From assembly GCF_008831285.2 (NCBI RefSeq), contig NC_045150.1, positions 3,486,001 to 3,550,000 on the forward strand: a stretch of DNA of 64,000 nucleotides. The letters run 5' to 3'. Position 1 is the stretch's first letter; every line of letters starts with the position of its first letter. The stretch is from Nymphaea colorata. Its lineage: Eukaryota > Streptophyta > Magnoliopsida > Nymphaeales > Nymphaeaceae. The notes below the pieces were generated by a model. The model searched no databases. It had not been told where the DNA came from and saw only the letters and a list, made by a program, of their open reading frames with translations. Of the stretch, positions 1 to 10,760 are shown in pieces. The position numbers were made by a program, and so were the translations under genes.

Positions 1-1303
1 ATTTATCTTGATTAGTACCATGTTTCATGTGAATCTTCACTTTGTTTTGCACTTAACAGCTTTTTGCCTACCACCATAGGCTTTATAAGTATCCATAATT
101 TAGAACATCTAAGAAAGATGATATGCTAGGGTGATTTATACACATGCACACAATATATATTTGTGTATATATGCAAACATACATACAAACAAATATGTGT
201 TTGTGTGTATGCCTGTTTATGTGAGTGAGTGAGTGAGTGAGTGAGAGAAAAAGAGAAAAAAAGAGAGACAGAAAGAGAGAGCTTTTTTTAACATAATCTA
301 AAAATGAATAAGACCCCAACACTGGCATAGACAACTTCTGCACTAAAGTTGTGTTCCACCCTAAAGTTGTCCACGTGTTCATCTAGCATGAGTGTGTTCC
401 ATGACCATTAACCTAACGTGATACATGTGCCTTTCATAATTCATCCGACCCAAAACGCTCCAAGAGAAAAAGTCAAGATCTTCATAACAGAAGATTTAGT
501 GGGATAAGGGCATCAAAATTTAGATTTTCTCAAGGACCTGAACTTTCATAAGATGATAAACCTATAAAGAGCATATTTCTAGGGTATAATTTACAGCCAT
601 AGAATAGGATGCTAAAACATAAACAGCCCATACTCAGTTTGGTTAGGGCATAAAATTCTCTAGCTTGACCTTGCATTCCTGTGCTCCACATGATAGCACA
701 CCTTCTTGTTCAGGCTATAGCTTTTCTATTCTCGAGTCTATTTTCCAGAAAATCTGAAGCAACGGGAGATTTTTGTAACACAGGCATTGACTACATGTTC
801 TCTCAAAACCTGTATTTACATGAGAAATCTACAAAGAGCACATCCACAAACCATGCAACAGAAAGCTAAAACATAGGAGGTCCATGCACAATCTGTATAG
901 GGCATAAAGTTGGCCTTGATGCTCCAAATGGTAAAAACCTTCTTGTTGAGACTATTCCATTTTTGAGTCCCATCCAGAAAACATGCAGTACTAAAAACAT
1001 GATACTTTAGGATAATGAAATTTAACAAGTTCCAGTTGCCACCCTCCAGTTCCCACCAAAAATTTTTGTGATTGTGAGAATATGGCGCTAAAAATACATA
1101 TTCTAACAATATACGAAACTGGAAACCTATATACAAGGTTACAAACTGCAAAAGTCAATCCCAATCAAACATCTACGAATCTGGTCGTTGTTAAACGTGA
1201 AAAAATATAGAATAGTAATTCTTCATTCTGCAGATTAAGCTAAAAAACTGAACCAGACTAGCTTCAACCATGAATTATCACAAATTCCAGGAACAGCGAT
1301 TAC
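1..1303 (-). other. Intron 1 of the glucosidase II alpha gene, no exon seen
   Basis: The GT of the splice donor is at 1303-1302 on the minus strand, directly after the exon at 1304-2869. I looked for the next conserved block of the GH31 domain on the minus strand down to position 1 and found none, so intron 1 is longer than 1.3 kb and the remaining exons lie beyond the left edge. The stretch is AT-rich and holds a GTGA/GA-rich microsatellite at about 223-285. I see no other gene in it. Confidence 0.6.
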
Positions 1304-2869
1304 CTCAGGGCCATTAAACACTGAAGGCTCATTCATGTCGTTCCAAATGTACAATGAAGGCGTAGATCCTCGATAATTGCTCAAGGAGAATTTCTCAGCC
1401 CACCAGTCCCGGATCTCAGGACTCAACATATCCAAATAGGACGACGATCCCGGCCAACACCAGCCGTCAAAATCGCTTCCCGACGAATCCTTCACGTAAT
1501 ATCCCTTCTCCGAGGCCTCTTTGTGTATCTTATAGGAGTCATCCCTCTTGATATGAGGATCAACAATCGTCACCATCTTCCTCCCTTTGGCCGCCAGCTT
1601 CTTCTGCATCCCCTCTGGATCAGGAAATAGAACCTTGTCCCACGTGAAGTACTTCTTTCCTTGTGTATGCTCGATATCGAGCCAGAGAACATCGTAAGGA
1701 ATATCAAACTCGTCGAACTTCGCATCCACTTGTGCAACGTCTTCCTCATCCCTATAATTCCACCTGCACTGATGATAAGCGGTGGCAAACAATTGCGGCA
1801 TGGCCGGCGTCCCTGTGGTCGCCATGTACTGCTTGACTACATCTTTTGGACCAGGACCCACAAAGAAAAATGCATCCACGATTCCAGCTTCGCTCATCCA
1901 ATGAGTGTTAACAGTCTCAGCATCAGCAGGATCGGAAGCGAGGACATCAATCTGCATTTCGGCAGCATTCAGCCAGAAAAATCCAGCAGAATTAGGGTTG
2001 CCCGAGCGGCTTACTCCATGAGAGATCATGAAGGGGATCGATCCATAAAGGCCAAAGGGAGACTCATGAAGGTACTCGAAAACGTCGAGGTTGAACAATC
2101 GGTAGGGCTCTGACTCGATGCCGGGGCCTCTGGTTGGCTTCAGGGCCAAGCTCGTGGCGTGTTCAGGGATGCCGTAGACAAATTTCGCGCCATGGAAGGA
2201 AACGTCTAAGCTGATCGATTGCGGCCCGTGCGGCCTGGAATCGGTGTGGCTCCTGAAATGCTCTTCCCAGGTCTCGCCCTCATCCTTCTCCGAACGAAGC
2301 TGCTCGAAATCGAACAATCCGATAGAGTTGAAGGACAGAACCCCCTCCTTGTCGCCAGCCCTCCGAATAAAAACCTCGAACGGCGAATGCCGGATAACGG
2401 CTTCGTACCCGGAGGCGACGAACACAACGGAAGAGTCACCCTCCTGGTCGACCTTCTGCAACCACAATTTCTTCTCCTGATCTAGGGTTTCAACGAGGAC
2501 GTCCGGCACCTCGAAACGCTTCCTGCGATCCGACGGAGTCTCGTCGATCTTCAGCCGGAGAATGCCATCGTGATAAACGGAGATTCGCAGGGCGAGGGGC
2601 TTGGAATTCCCGGAATCATCTCCGGACAAGAGTTGTCCGGTGAGGTCTCCATCTTGTAGGGTTAGGCCGAGGATGTGATAAGCGGAAGAGTTGGTGGGGA
2701 GGGAGCGAGCTCGCTTGCAAAAGGGGGTTTGGTTGCAGGATCGAAACTCCTCTTTCTTCCATGCAGAGACTAGGACGGAAGGATCGAGGGCAAAGAAGCA
2801 GAGGAGGAGGGGAATCCCTAATCCTAACCATAGAGACGGCAGAGGAGAGAGCGATGGTGTCTTCCCCAT
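1304..2869 (-). CDS. RSW3: Glucosidase II alpha subunit (GH31), exon 1, partial
   Basis: This exon encodes residues 1-522 of an ER alpha-glucosidase that trims alpha-1,3-linked glucose from N-glycans during glycoprotein quality control; the alpha subunit works with a lectin-like beta subunit. The start is the ATG at 2869, followed by a hydrophobic signal peptide (about residues 10-36) and the family-typical FRSCNQTPFCKRAR block. The GH31 core is visible: YHQCRWNYRDEEDV, then VLWLDIEHTQGKKYFTWD, then IWNDMNEPSVFNGPE at the exon end, where the Asp of WNDMNEP (about residue 511) is the family's catalytic nucleophile. The exon ends in GAG followed by GTAATC at 1304/1303, phase 0. Plant homologues are about 920 residues, so roughly 400 residues are off the window. 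Reading past the donor meets a stop at 1235, which is intron read-through. Identification is strong; the symbol follows the Arabidopsis gene. Confidence 0.93.
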
Positions 2870-2978
2870 TTCTCAGGGAGAGGGATGAAGAGGAAGCAAC
2901 TAGAGACTGTGCACTTGGGGAGCTGTATTTACACCCAGTATCGGAGCTAACTGCCCGCATCAGTCCGAAAATTTGCTA

Positions 2979-2990
2979 CCTTTTTATATG
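2979..2990 (-). promoter_or_regulatory. TATA box of the glucosidase II alpha gene
   Basis: On the minus strand this reads CATATAAAAAGG, about 110 bases upstream of the ATG at 2869. A start about 30 bases downstream would give a 5' UTR of some 80-90 bases. This is a motif match with sensible spacing; there is no transcript evidence. Confidence 0.5.
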
Positions 2991-3739
2991 GATGCAATAC
3001 AATTATTTGATTATTTGTATATAGTTCACCTTTTGCCCTTACTTACTAGGTAGGATTTTAACAGTGAACAATATGAATCGGACTGGTTTCTAAATGCCAA
3101 ATAGGGAATCGGACTGGTTTCTAAATGCCAAATAGGTGCTCTTTGTGTCATCAGGCAAACGAAGACGCAACACCGAAAACTCTTTTTTTTTCTTTCTTTT
3201 TTTTTTCTCTTTTTTTATATTTAGGAGGCTTCTTGTCCTCAAATTTTGTTATATATTCTCATTTTATCGGCTCTCTCTCTAAAATCTAAATTACACGCCT
3301 CTTTCTTCCACCCTCCTTCTCCCAGCACAATCTTTCTCTATCTAAAATCTAGATTTTGTAGAATCATAAGTTCCAAAAATCACACCTCTCTGTGTCTTCT
3401 CTTTTATGAAAGCATCTTGCTCTCTATTTTCTCTCCCTATAATCTCTAGGGCATTATTATAAACATGTTAAAGCATCTTGATCTCAGTTTCTCTTCTAAA
3501 TATGGATACCAATCAGGAACCAACATTCTCAAGAATCAACATCTTGAAAGTGCATCTTTGTCTCTATTTCTCTCTCTAAAATGTAGACAGTCCCAACCTC
3601 TTGGTCGACATACTGAATTTTGACAAGTCCACTTTTTAGGGGCTCCTGAGATACCAATGAGTTTTACTTGCAAACTTTTTATCACTCTCAAAGCCTGTAT
3701 GCCCCATTTTTTCTATTACCGGAACCGTTTCCACCCCAG
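2991..3739. other. Upstream spacer, T/CT-rich, no gene
   Basis: Apart from the tandem duplication listed at 3075-3136, this stretch is T- and CT-rich low-complexity sequence. Several 'atcttg/ctctctctaaaat' phrases recur between 3260 and 3580. I see no supported coding region. Confidence 0.5.
3075..3136. repeat. Exact 31-bp tandem duplication
   Basis: Two identical 31-base units, 3075-3105 and 3106-3136, begin GAATCGGACTGG and end CAAATAGG. They lie about 205-265 bases upstream of the glucosidase II ATG, behind its TATA box. Confidence 0.95.
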
Positions 3740-3965
3740 TGCGTGTATAGTTTTAACTAACTAACTAACTGTAAGACAACCACCCTTCAATTGAAATCAG
3801 TTTGTAAAGCCAACACCAAAACCCTTTTCTTTGGGTTATCCAAACAAAAATCAGGTTTTCAATAGTGAAAACTTGGTTTTAACATGTTGTCCAAACACTA
3901 GAACCAAGTTTCAAAAACACACTGAAAAGACCAGTTTTCTCAAAATCAAACTGCTTTTGCTTGTA
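3740..3965. repeat. Dispersed repeat, copy A (intact site)
   Basis: The segment starts GTGTATAGTTTTAACTAACT and continues through CCAACACCAAA to the TCCAAACA phrases. It matches the reverse complement of 8640-8845 followed by 16882-16893. Copy A is uninterrupted at the point where copy B is split by the copia element. I cannot assign a transposon superfamily; the size and the lack of coding suggest a non-autonomous DNA element. Confidence 0.7.
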
Positions 3966-4321
3966 ATTAATAATTTATTATTGTATTTGGTATAGGCGTG
4001 GAGCATTGGATTGAGAAATCTCATTTTCAATTCTGCGTAAACTTTTGAAGCAGATTTAGTATAGTTTACCATTAACGATTTATGAAGTGAATTAAGGAGC
4101 CAACATTGAACCATGTTATTGCATCTTTCCCAGGAGACAACAAGCAAATGAAGAGCCATGGCCATAGCTCGTTTCTACATCTCATAATTATCTCAAGTTA
4201 ATTGTTGAGTAACTAGACAAGTGTTAGGGTTAACTAAGTGGTGAAGGTGATATGGATTTCCAACATCGTAGGCGCTGCATTTCCATTTGATTTTATCATA
4301 ATCTCTTGTTAAAGTGTTGTT

Positions 4322-4551
4322 GTTCTGATACCATGTTAACGCATGTTAGAGAAGAACCAGAAAAGAGAGAAAGATAATTTGTGTTTCCATCCAACAGAAT
4401 TATACAAGAATAAATACACTTAAGAGTGTAGAGACAATAGGCATTAATATCCCTTACATTATGCAAATACAAAAAATTTCCTAAATTCTCTATCGCTCTG
4501 AACATATCAACTCTTATAATTACGAGATCTCCAAATCTCGATAGAGATACA
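4322..4551 (-). mobile_element. Copia-type LTR fragment with primer site
   Basis: GTTCTGATACCA at 4322-4333 is the complement of TGGTATCAGAAC, a tRNA-Met type primer-binding site. It is followed at once by TGTTAACGC, which would be the terminal TG..CA of an LTR read on the minus strand. A plausible far end is the ACA at 4549-4551, giving about 218 bases. No second LTR or coding remnant is adjacent, so this is a truncated element. Confidence 0.45.
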
Positions 4552-4830
4552 ATGTTTGATCATGAAGGCTTCAGGTGGGAGAGATGAGGGTGATATAATG
4601 GGAGTTAAGCAACCTTTATTGGCACTGTTGTGATCATAAAAGAAACAACAATTGCTATTTTCTTCATTGTTCACCCTAACTCATGCTTAAAGGCAATGGA
4701 AAACCCAAAAATCTTCATTCCACAGTTTGCTTGTAAAACTCTAAGCCCATATGAGAAATAGAAAAGGTAAGAGCTATATTTGAGTTCATAACAAAGAAAA
4801 ACCTCCCAAAAGAAGAGTTTTCGCGTGTTC

Positions 4831-4838
4831 TATAAATA
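4831..4838 (+). promoter_or_regulatory. TATA box of the small membrane-protein gene
   Basis: TATAAATA lies on the plus strand 467 bases before the ATG at 5305, implying a leader of about 440 bases starting near 4865. The leader contains a five-codon upstream ORF (ATG at 4965, stop 4977-4979). It also has a possible short intron at 5169-5233 (GTAGGAATC to TTTTTTCAG). Confidence 0.5.
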
Positions 4839-4964
4839 ACATCTCCAGAAAAACAAAAGCTTCCTGGCCACATCCTTCTCCCCCAAAAAATGGGGGCAGG
4901 GCTGACACCCAGCCCTCTTTTACGTCGAGGCGATCTCAAAACTTCCTACCCTTTCCCTTTGACC

Positions 4965-4979
4965 ATGTCCACCATGTGA
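4965..4979 (+). other. Minimal upstream ORF in the leader
   Basis: The codons are ATG TCC ACC ATG TGA. Both ATGs are in one frame and stop at once. If the start site near 4865 is right, this lies in the 5' leader of the gene at 5305 and could lower its translation. Inference only. Confidence 0.3.
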
Positions 4980-5304
4980 ATTCCCAACCCTTGCGCTTTC
5001 TTTGGCTTCCACCAAAACGCCGGAGACCGCCATTGTTCAAGTTCTTGTCAGAAATCCCTTTTTGCTTTTTTTCTTTTTCTCTTTTCTGTGTTTTTCCTTT
5101 GTGGGTACCTCTTCTTTCTCCTTGTTCCTTCATGAATTTCGAGTTCTCAACTTCGTTCTTGCCTCTCGGTAGGAATCGTTTTCTCTCTGTCATTCATGCG
5201 ATTATGAACATCAATCTCAATGTGTTTTTTCAGTCCCCAATCTAAGCCGACACCAAAAGCAATCCTGCACTTGCGTCTGCTGGGTTGTTATCTTGTTCTT
5301 CTCG

Positions 5305-5904
5305 ATGCAGCCTTCCCACCAGAGGTCGGAAAGCATTTGCCTTTGGCTGACGTCCGTTCTTCTATTCTCTGCCACAACGACCGGTGGAATCCTCCTTGTC
5401 TTAGTGATTCTGGTTCCAGAAAATAACGAGACAAAGTGGTTCCCGGTGGCCGGACTCGTCCTCGTCGGCACTCCATGGCTTTTTTGGTCTCTGACGGCGG
5501 CATATAGGTGGTTTTCTTCATTTTGTAGTGGTGGTCGTGGCAATGATGGTGATGATGGCTTTGGCGGCGGCGGCAAAGGCGGCAAAGCCGGTGGGGAGTT
5601 GCCGGAGGTGGGCGGCATTGCGGCCTGTAAAGATTTGGCTGACGAAGGGGGAGGGTCGCCGGGAGGGAAGAAGGTGCGTTTTGGGTTAGCGACGGTTGTT
5701 AGTAGCGCGCATGGGGGGAAATGGCCGGAGGGTGAAGCGGCGACGGCGGACGGCGCCATGGCTTTGGAGATGTCGGCGGTCGACGCGTCGGTAGACGATC
5801 AGCTGGCTGCCGGATCCGGCGAGTCCATTGGGCAGGGCCCTTCCCCCGTGACCAGCATGAGCCGTGAGTGTGAATTGCCCCTAACGCTCGCCATGTCCTC
5901 CTGA
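5305..5904 (+). CDS. Small two-helix membrane protein of unknown function
   Basis: This is an intron-less reading frame of 199 codons. The first true ATG is at 5305 (protein begins MQPSHQRSES); the open frame extends 12 bases further upstream only through non-ATG codons. Two hydrophobic segments (about residues 12-36 and 46-64) flank a short loop containing PENNETKWFPVAG. An aromatic segment and a Gly/Asp-rich, low-complexity tail follow; within the tail KKVRFGLATVV is the only conserved-looking island. The layout matches a family of uncharacterised small plant membrane proteins that begin with a similar MQP..RSE..CLWLAS block. I know of no defined function. GC content rises sharply in the second half, as is common in single-exon plant genes. 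The upstream TATA box and a nearby downstream CT tract support a real transcript. Confidence 0.72.
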   Translation: MQPSHQRSESICLWLTSVLLFSATTTGGILLVLVILVPENNETKWFPVAGLVLVGTPWLFWSLTAAYRWFSSFCSGGRGNDGDDGFGGGGKGGKAGGELPEVGGIAACKDLADEGGGSPGGKKVRFGLATVVSSAHGGKWPEGEAATADGAMALEMSAVDASVDDQLAAGSGESIGQGPSPVTSMSRECELPLTLAMSS

Positions 5905-5969
5905 GCTTGTTCATGTATGTAGAGCGAACTATACATACTATATTCTTTAAAACTGTTTTTTTGAAAATC

Positions 5970-5972
<3 letters not shown>

Positions 5973-6009
<37 letters not shown>
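5973..6009. repeat. (CT)n microsatellite
   Basis: An uninterrupted CT run about 70 bases after the stop codon at 5904; it probably lies in or near the 3' UTR. Confidence 0.95.
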
Positions 6010-6013
<4 letters not shown>

Positions 6014-6469
6014 TGAGCAGATACATTGCCTTTTAATTGATCATGGCTAACTTGAACGAGTTTGTATGCAAGAGCAAGCATGATATGTTTAGATAAAAGA
6101 GAATTTTGCAAAGAAAGAAAGAAAGAAAAAAAAAAAAACTCTTCAAGTAAAGAGTTGTTTTCAATTTACATTCTCTAAAACTATTATTTGTAGGAGAACA
6201 AATCATCCCCATGGGCTTTGCTGATCTCACCATTGCGCAGATTAGTATTTCTTTGGTTAATAAAATCCAAAAGGTTTATTGATCCCAAGGACAATCTGAG
6301 TTATTTGATTCGTATAAGATCGACAGGACGTAAGTTGACGGGTTAATTCAACAAGGAATCAGAGTTAGTGCTCAAATTTTGTTCGTGGTTTGACGTTTGT
6401 CTTATTCAAATTTAAAAGAAAATTTTGGTTGGATCAATAAATGTAAGGGGAGCCTCAACTTAGCGTTTT

Positions 6470-6765
6470 TTTTTAGGCCAAGGCTGGACAACAACTATCT
6501 TTAATAAATTACTAAATTTAAATTTTCAAGGTGTCATAATCTACCCCCTTTAAAGCAAACACGTTCGTACGTGTGAGACCCTAAGTTCGTACCCTAAGTC
6601 TAAGTGTTGACCATTTTGATGCCACTATAACAACTCTACCCATATATAGGGTCAGGCTCCTGGTTTGGCAAAGGCTCCTGGTTTGGCAAATCCCAACCTG
6701 CCCCCTAACAGTTTCTTCTTCAATATAGGACAACCATCTTCAATACGATAAATAAGACTAATAGA
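6470..6765 (-). mobile_element. Degenerate copy of the TRIM family
   Basis: The phrases match the element at 40820-41274 in the same order: TCATAATCTACCCCC (3' LTR end plus polypurine complement), a short interior, GATGCCAC for the primer-site complement, then TAACAACTC and CAACCTGCCCC of the second LTR. The left LTR is badly decayed. An 18-base segment starting GGCTCCTGG is duplicated in tandem at 6655-6690. This is the oldest-looking of three family members in the window. Confidence 0.65.
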
Positions 6766-7876
6766 TCTATCGATGTTTGTGAAAATGCTCTGCAACGTTT
6801 CTAGTGGGTCTAATATGTTGGTTGAGGTTTTAATAGTTTTAGCAGTCCTACATTCAGATCTGATTCGACAATGTTTTGAAGATATCTGGTAAGAAATACA
6901 TTATGTTTTTATAGTTATTAACAAGCGCATGTTAATGGAACATATATCAATACTTTTATATGGTGATGGATCTAGAAACTTTTTTTTGTGAAGGGCATTA
7001 ATTGAAAAATTAAACTCTTATGGCATGTCAGTTGACACCTTCAAGAAAAGCTGTTTTCTGGAAACTAGTTTCTTTGAAAAAAAAAAAGTGATTTTTTAAT
7101 CATTTTCTGAAAGCTACTTTATGTTTTAGTGATATACCTAAAAACACATATTTTTTTTTAATAACCTTGAAGGGCAGAGGGGTCCAAGAGTAAGTTGCTC
7201 AATCTCTTTTGAGAACAAAGCTTTGTCAGAACTAGGTTTTTTTCAAACCTAGTTTTAATGTCATACAAACACTCAAAAAGTGTTATTTATATCTTGTCTT
7301 CAAAATGGCATTTTGAAGTGTCATCTAAGCACATTGTTAGATTCTTTCAGGGCCTTCTTGATAACAGGAATACTAACACAATATTATATGAATCTATCTA
7401 AGACATTAGGATAAATTCATGAAACATTAGAATTCAACCCAAGAATGCTTAACCAGTTTACTAAATTGGCAGTTTCGCTTATTTCATCCGATTTTCAATT
7501 TAACTGCTGGTGAATGATTTTTCTAGTGATTCTTACGGTTTGGTTGGCAAAGAATTCGTCCAACAGCCTTTAAGGCCCGTTTGATATTAAGAACAGCATG
7601 GGGTGTTCTATGAATTGACCTCAGAACTGAGGTAGATACATGGGACACTTGTTCAAGTGTTTCATAAATTCTCTTGAGCTGGCACTTTTAAGACTTCCAT
7701 CATGGGTAGGGTGTTGGATCTTGTAAGATTTTCTCCTTGGATTCCACTTTGAGTCCTTTCAAAATTTTCTTCATTTTAGATGACATATCAACCCCCAGGC
7801 CCAACACCGGGCCCGGCACCTAATAGGTAATTGGGAAACTGGCCTGTGATGGGCTGGGCCTGGGTCAGCCATTCAA

Positions 7877-7878
<2 letters not shown>

Positions 7879-7919
<41 letters not shown>
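7879..7919. repeat. (AT)n microsatellite
   Basis: An uninterrupted AT dinucleotide run. Confidence 0.97.
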
Positions 7920-7920
<1 letters not shown>

Positions 7921-8446
7921 TTCCTTTAAAAGCTCTCAACAGGTCGCCAAGGGTTTCTGAAGTATTAAAAAAGAAAACATTGTGAGTTTTGAATAAGAGT
8001 GGGCATCAACACGGGCACCTAACGGGCATAAAGTTGACTGCCGGACCTGACCCAATAACTAAACGGGCGTGCTTGGGCCATCAGAATGAGCTGTGGATAT
8101 AGCCGATAATGGCTTTGTCGAGCCATGGGCCAGCCTGGTCCAGCCGGCGCCCAGACCTAACAACAATGGATTAGATTGGAATCGGGCACACTTTTACTGT
8201 ATATCCAATTTATCATATATTCATATATTATAATTTCAATGTAAATGAATAAGTTAGTCCATACCATATTCGAACCTGTTTTTAAAAATTTGTAATCTGT
8301 TGTGATGTGAATCGGACTTTTAAATTCACACCAGAATCCAAATCTGATTTTTAAATGCACAATCAAATCTGAACCACGCGCATGATGATATGTAAAAAAC
8401 CAACGGTCAAATGTCTAGATAATAAATGTGGGATACATATTTAAAC

Positions 8447-8476
8447 CTGAATCTGAATCTGAATCTGAATCTAAAT
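8447..8476. repeat. (CTGAAT)n microsatellite
   Basis: Five nearly perfect hexamer units. Confidence 0.9.
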
Positions 8477-8639
8477 CCATTTGAATATTTATTTAAAACC
8501 GACTTTAATCTGCTCATACGTAATTTCTTAAAATAAAAATCGATCTGTTTAAGATTCTTATGAGATGTATTTTTTTTAAGCAACTCGGTTAGGTGTCCAG
8601 TAGAAATTTGATCTTTTGACATCCCTGTAAAAACATAGG

Positions 8640-8845
8640 TCTTGTTTGGATGCACCCATTGAAAAAATGAGTTTGTTGAATGTGTTTTTGAAACCTGGTT
8701 TTACAGTTTGAATAACACGTTGAACACCAGGTTTTCACCATTAAAAATCTAGTTTTTGTTTGGATGACCAAAAATGGCTTTGGTGTTGGATTTACAAAAT
8801 TATTTCAGCTGAAAGACGGTCGACTTATAGTTAGTTAGTTAAAAC
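8640..8845. repeat. Dispersed repeat, copy B (split by copia)
   Basis: This is the reverse complement of copy A at 3740-3965. It breaks at TTAAAAC (8839-8845), where the copia LTR begins. The missing end of the repeat (ACTATACAC) resumes at 16886 on the other side of the element. Confidence 0.75.
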
Positions 8846-9173
8846 AATTAAGAAGAAAACACACAGATTTAATAGAAGAACAAAATATAACGTGGTTCGG
8901 CCACACTGGAAACTTTCACTTCAATTCTATAATGCCACTAGAGAGAGTATAGATATTTACAGTCACTTCATACAATTTAGATCCTTGATTTTAAGATCTA
9001 GATTCACACGACAGATTTGGGCAGGATTACAGGAGACGATAGGGGAAATGATTTTTTTCTTATCTAGAGAAGATTGGTCAGTTTTAGATAACTCTTGATT
9101 TTTGGAAACATTATTCTTTCCTTTGTAATCGATCGTATCCTTTCCTCTATAACTGTAACCATAGTTGTTATCA
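8846..9173 (-). repeat. Copia 3' LTR
   Basis: 328 bases, matching 16537-16881. On the minus strand it begins TGATAACAACTATGG at 9173 and ends CTTCTTAATT at 8846. The outer end is therefore TT, not the usual CA, in both copies. The boundary is fixed by loss of LTR-LTR match and by the AAAAC duplication. Confidence 0.85.
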
Positions 9174-9184
9174 TTCCCCCTCAA
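9174..9184 (-). other. Copia polypurine tract
   Basis: TTGAGGGGGAA on the minus strand lies immediately before the LTR start TGATAA, the expected plus-strand primer position. Confidence 0.8.
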
Positions 9185-9870
9185 GCTAATCTTGGTATCA
9201 ACAAGATTGAGCTTGCTCCTTAGACGAGTGAATCGTGGTTCAACAAGTGCTTTGGTCAGGATGTCAGCCAACTGGTCTTTGGATGTGACGAACTCAATTT
9301 GAACTTCCTTTTTTGGCAACTTTCTCTCTAACAAAGTGAAAATCGATTTCAATATGTTTTGTTCTTGTATGAAAAACAGGATTAGCAGCACGGTAAGTAG
9401 CTCCAAGATTATCACATCTGAGTATTGGTGGTGCCGTAATGTTAATCTCGAGCTCCTTGAGAACCAAACATATTCTGAAATGGCAATCGCAAGAGTTTAT
9501 ATTCAGCTTCAGTGCTTGGAGGAGCTAAAATATGTTATTTAGTTGGTCCCCAAGAGATAATATTTCCTCCAAGCATAGTAACAAATTTACTGGTTGATTT
9601 TCTATCATCTAGGCAACCAGGCCAATCGGCATAAGCATATGCTTCTAATGCCATAGATGTATTTCTTCGAATTTGTAGACCTTACTTGCTGGTGCCTTGT
9701 AAGTACCGAAGAATGCGCTTGACATGACCCCATTGAAAATCAGTAGGATCATGCATAAATTGGCATGCTTTATTAACAGCAGAGACAATATCAGGTCGAG
9801 TAAGAGTGACATACTGCAAGGCTCCAACAATGCTCCTATAAAAGGTAGCGTCCATATCATTATGATTTCG
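9184..9870 (-). pseudogene. Copia RT C-terminus and RNase H, broken
   Basis: Recognisable pieces in order on the minus strand are: SIVGALQ-like, then the cysteine/FMHD-type segment ending at about 9690; ADWPGCLDDR with the RNase H Asp and ISWGP (about 9550-9640); STEAEY with the catalytic Glu (about 9505); then [19 protein letters not shown] and PRFTRLRSKLNLV (about 9200-9310). The pieces lie in different frames with at least one stop between ISWGP and STEAEY. The catalytic RT palm is missing. The last frame runs on into the LTR without a stop. Confidence 0.85.
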
Positions 9871-10042
9871 CGGTCATTCTGTTTTCATCCGGTACTGCTC
9901 GTCGATTGTCCCCCTCACCATGACAACGGAGAGGATTCCAGACTTCTTGTGCTCGCCTGCCGTAGCTTTGCCCATTTTCCTTGTGGTGGCAGCATATAAG
10001 GTTCGAGAACAAAAAAAGTCGGAGGTGTAAGTGAGTGAAACC

Positions 10043-10760
10043 ATGGCTACATCATCTTCTTCTAGCATCTCCCGAACTATTCCTGTTGCACCAGGTACAC
10101 AATGCAATGTTTTCTCAAGTTTGGTTTCAATTAAGCTTGATCGATCAAATTATCTTCTCTGGCATTCTGAAATTGAAAGTGTTATGAAAAGTCAAAATAT
10201 GATCAAGTATGTTAATGGGGAAATGTTTTGCTCCTCATGAATTCCTTGATGAAGCACACACACAAGAAAACCCTGCTTATGATTTATGGTATTGTGAAGA
10301 CCAACTTGCGTTAAGTTGGATCAAAGTCACTGTGACTCGTCCAGTTCTGTCACAGCTGGTTTGTGTTGGCACGACTAGAGATGCTTGGTGCATCCTTGAA
10401 AAACAGTATATCTCACAAAATAATCTTCGTATTATTCAACTGAAAAGAGAACTACAAAACGTTAGGAAAGGAGGAACATCTATGATTGATTACCTTCAAC
10501 ACATTAGTATTTTACATGATTCTCTTAGCATTGTCTAGCATTTTGTCTCAGATACAGATCTTGTTCTCTATACTTTGAATGAGTGAGTTCTAAATATGAG
10601 TCTTTCATTACCACAGTTACTGCTTTTAAAGATCTGCCTTCATGGTCTGAATTATATGATATGTTAATTGCTCAAGAGCAGCGTCTTGGAATGCTTTCTT
10701 CACCCCAATTGACTCAGGTTGAAGCCACAGCCACAACCTTTATTACTGAACAGGGGCGTG
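10043..10760 (+). pseudogene. Copia gag, N-terminal part, inverted in its element
   Basis: The ATG at 10043 begins MATSSSSSIS and is followed by LDRSNYLLWHSEIESVM, the gag motif typical of plant copia elements. A shift at about 10225 leads into FAPHEFLDEAHTQ, LWYCEDQLALSWI and the coiled segment IQLKRELQNVRKGG. A stop at about 10536 and another shift lead to KYESFITTVTA and ELYDMLIAQEQRL. It breaks at GGCGTG (10755-10760), where the nested insert begins. It runs on the plus strand although its LTRs and RNase H run on the minus strand. Confidence 0.85.

Larger units (their letters stand above)
6766..8639. other. AT-rich non-coding stretch with simple repeats
   Basis: No gene is supported. The stretch holds an (AT)n tract at 7879-7919 and a (CTGAAT)n tract at 8447-8476. 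A G/C-rich segment at about 7790-8160 is full of GGGCC/GGCCC phrases, like a foldback MITE. At about 7020-7330 a segment carries the 'tcaaacctag...caaacac' phrases seen in several dispersed repeats here. Confidence 0.45.

Noticed and set aside
1661-2485. Open frames on the plus strand opposite the glucosidase II exon
   Set aside because: They are antisense shadows of a strongly conserved GH31 exon and show no domain of their own.
4976-5245. 89-codon plus-strand frame in the leader of the membrane-protein gene
   Set aside because: It starts with GTG, not ATG, and is low-complexity Phe/Pro-rich sequence from a CT-rich leader.
5217-5971. Minus-strand Pro/Ser-rich frames opposite 5305-5904
   Set aside because: Complement of the GC-rich Gly/Ala tail; the plus frame has membrane helices and a better start.
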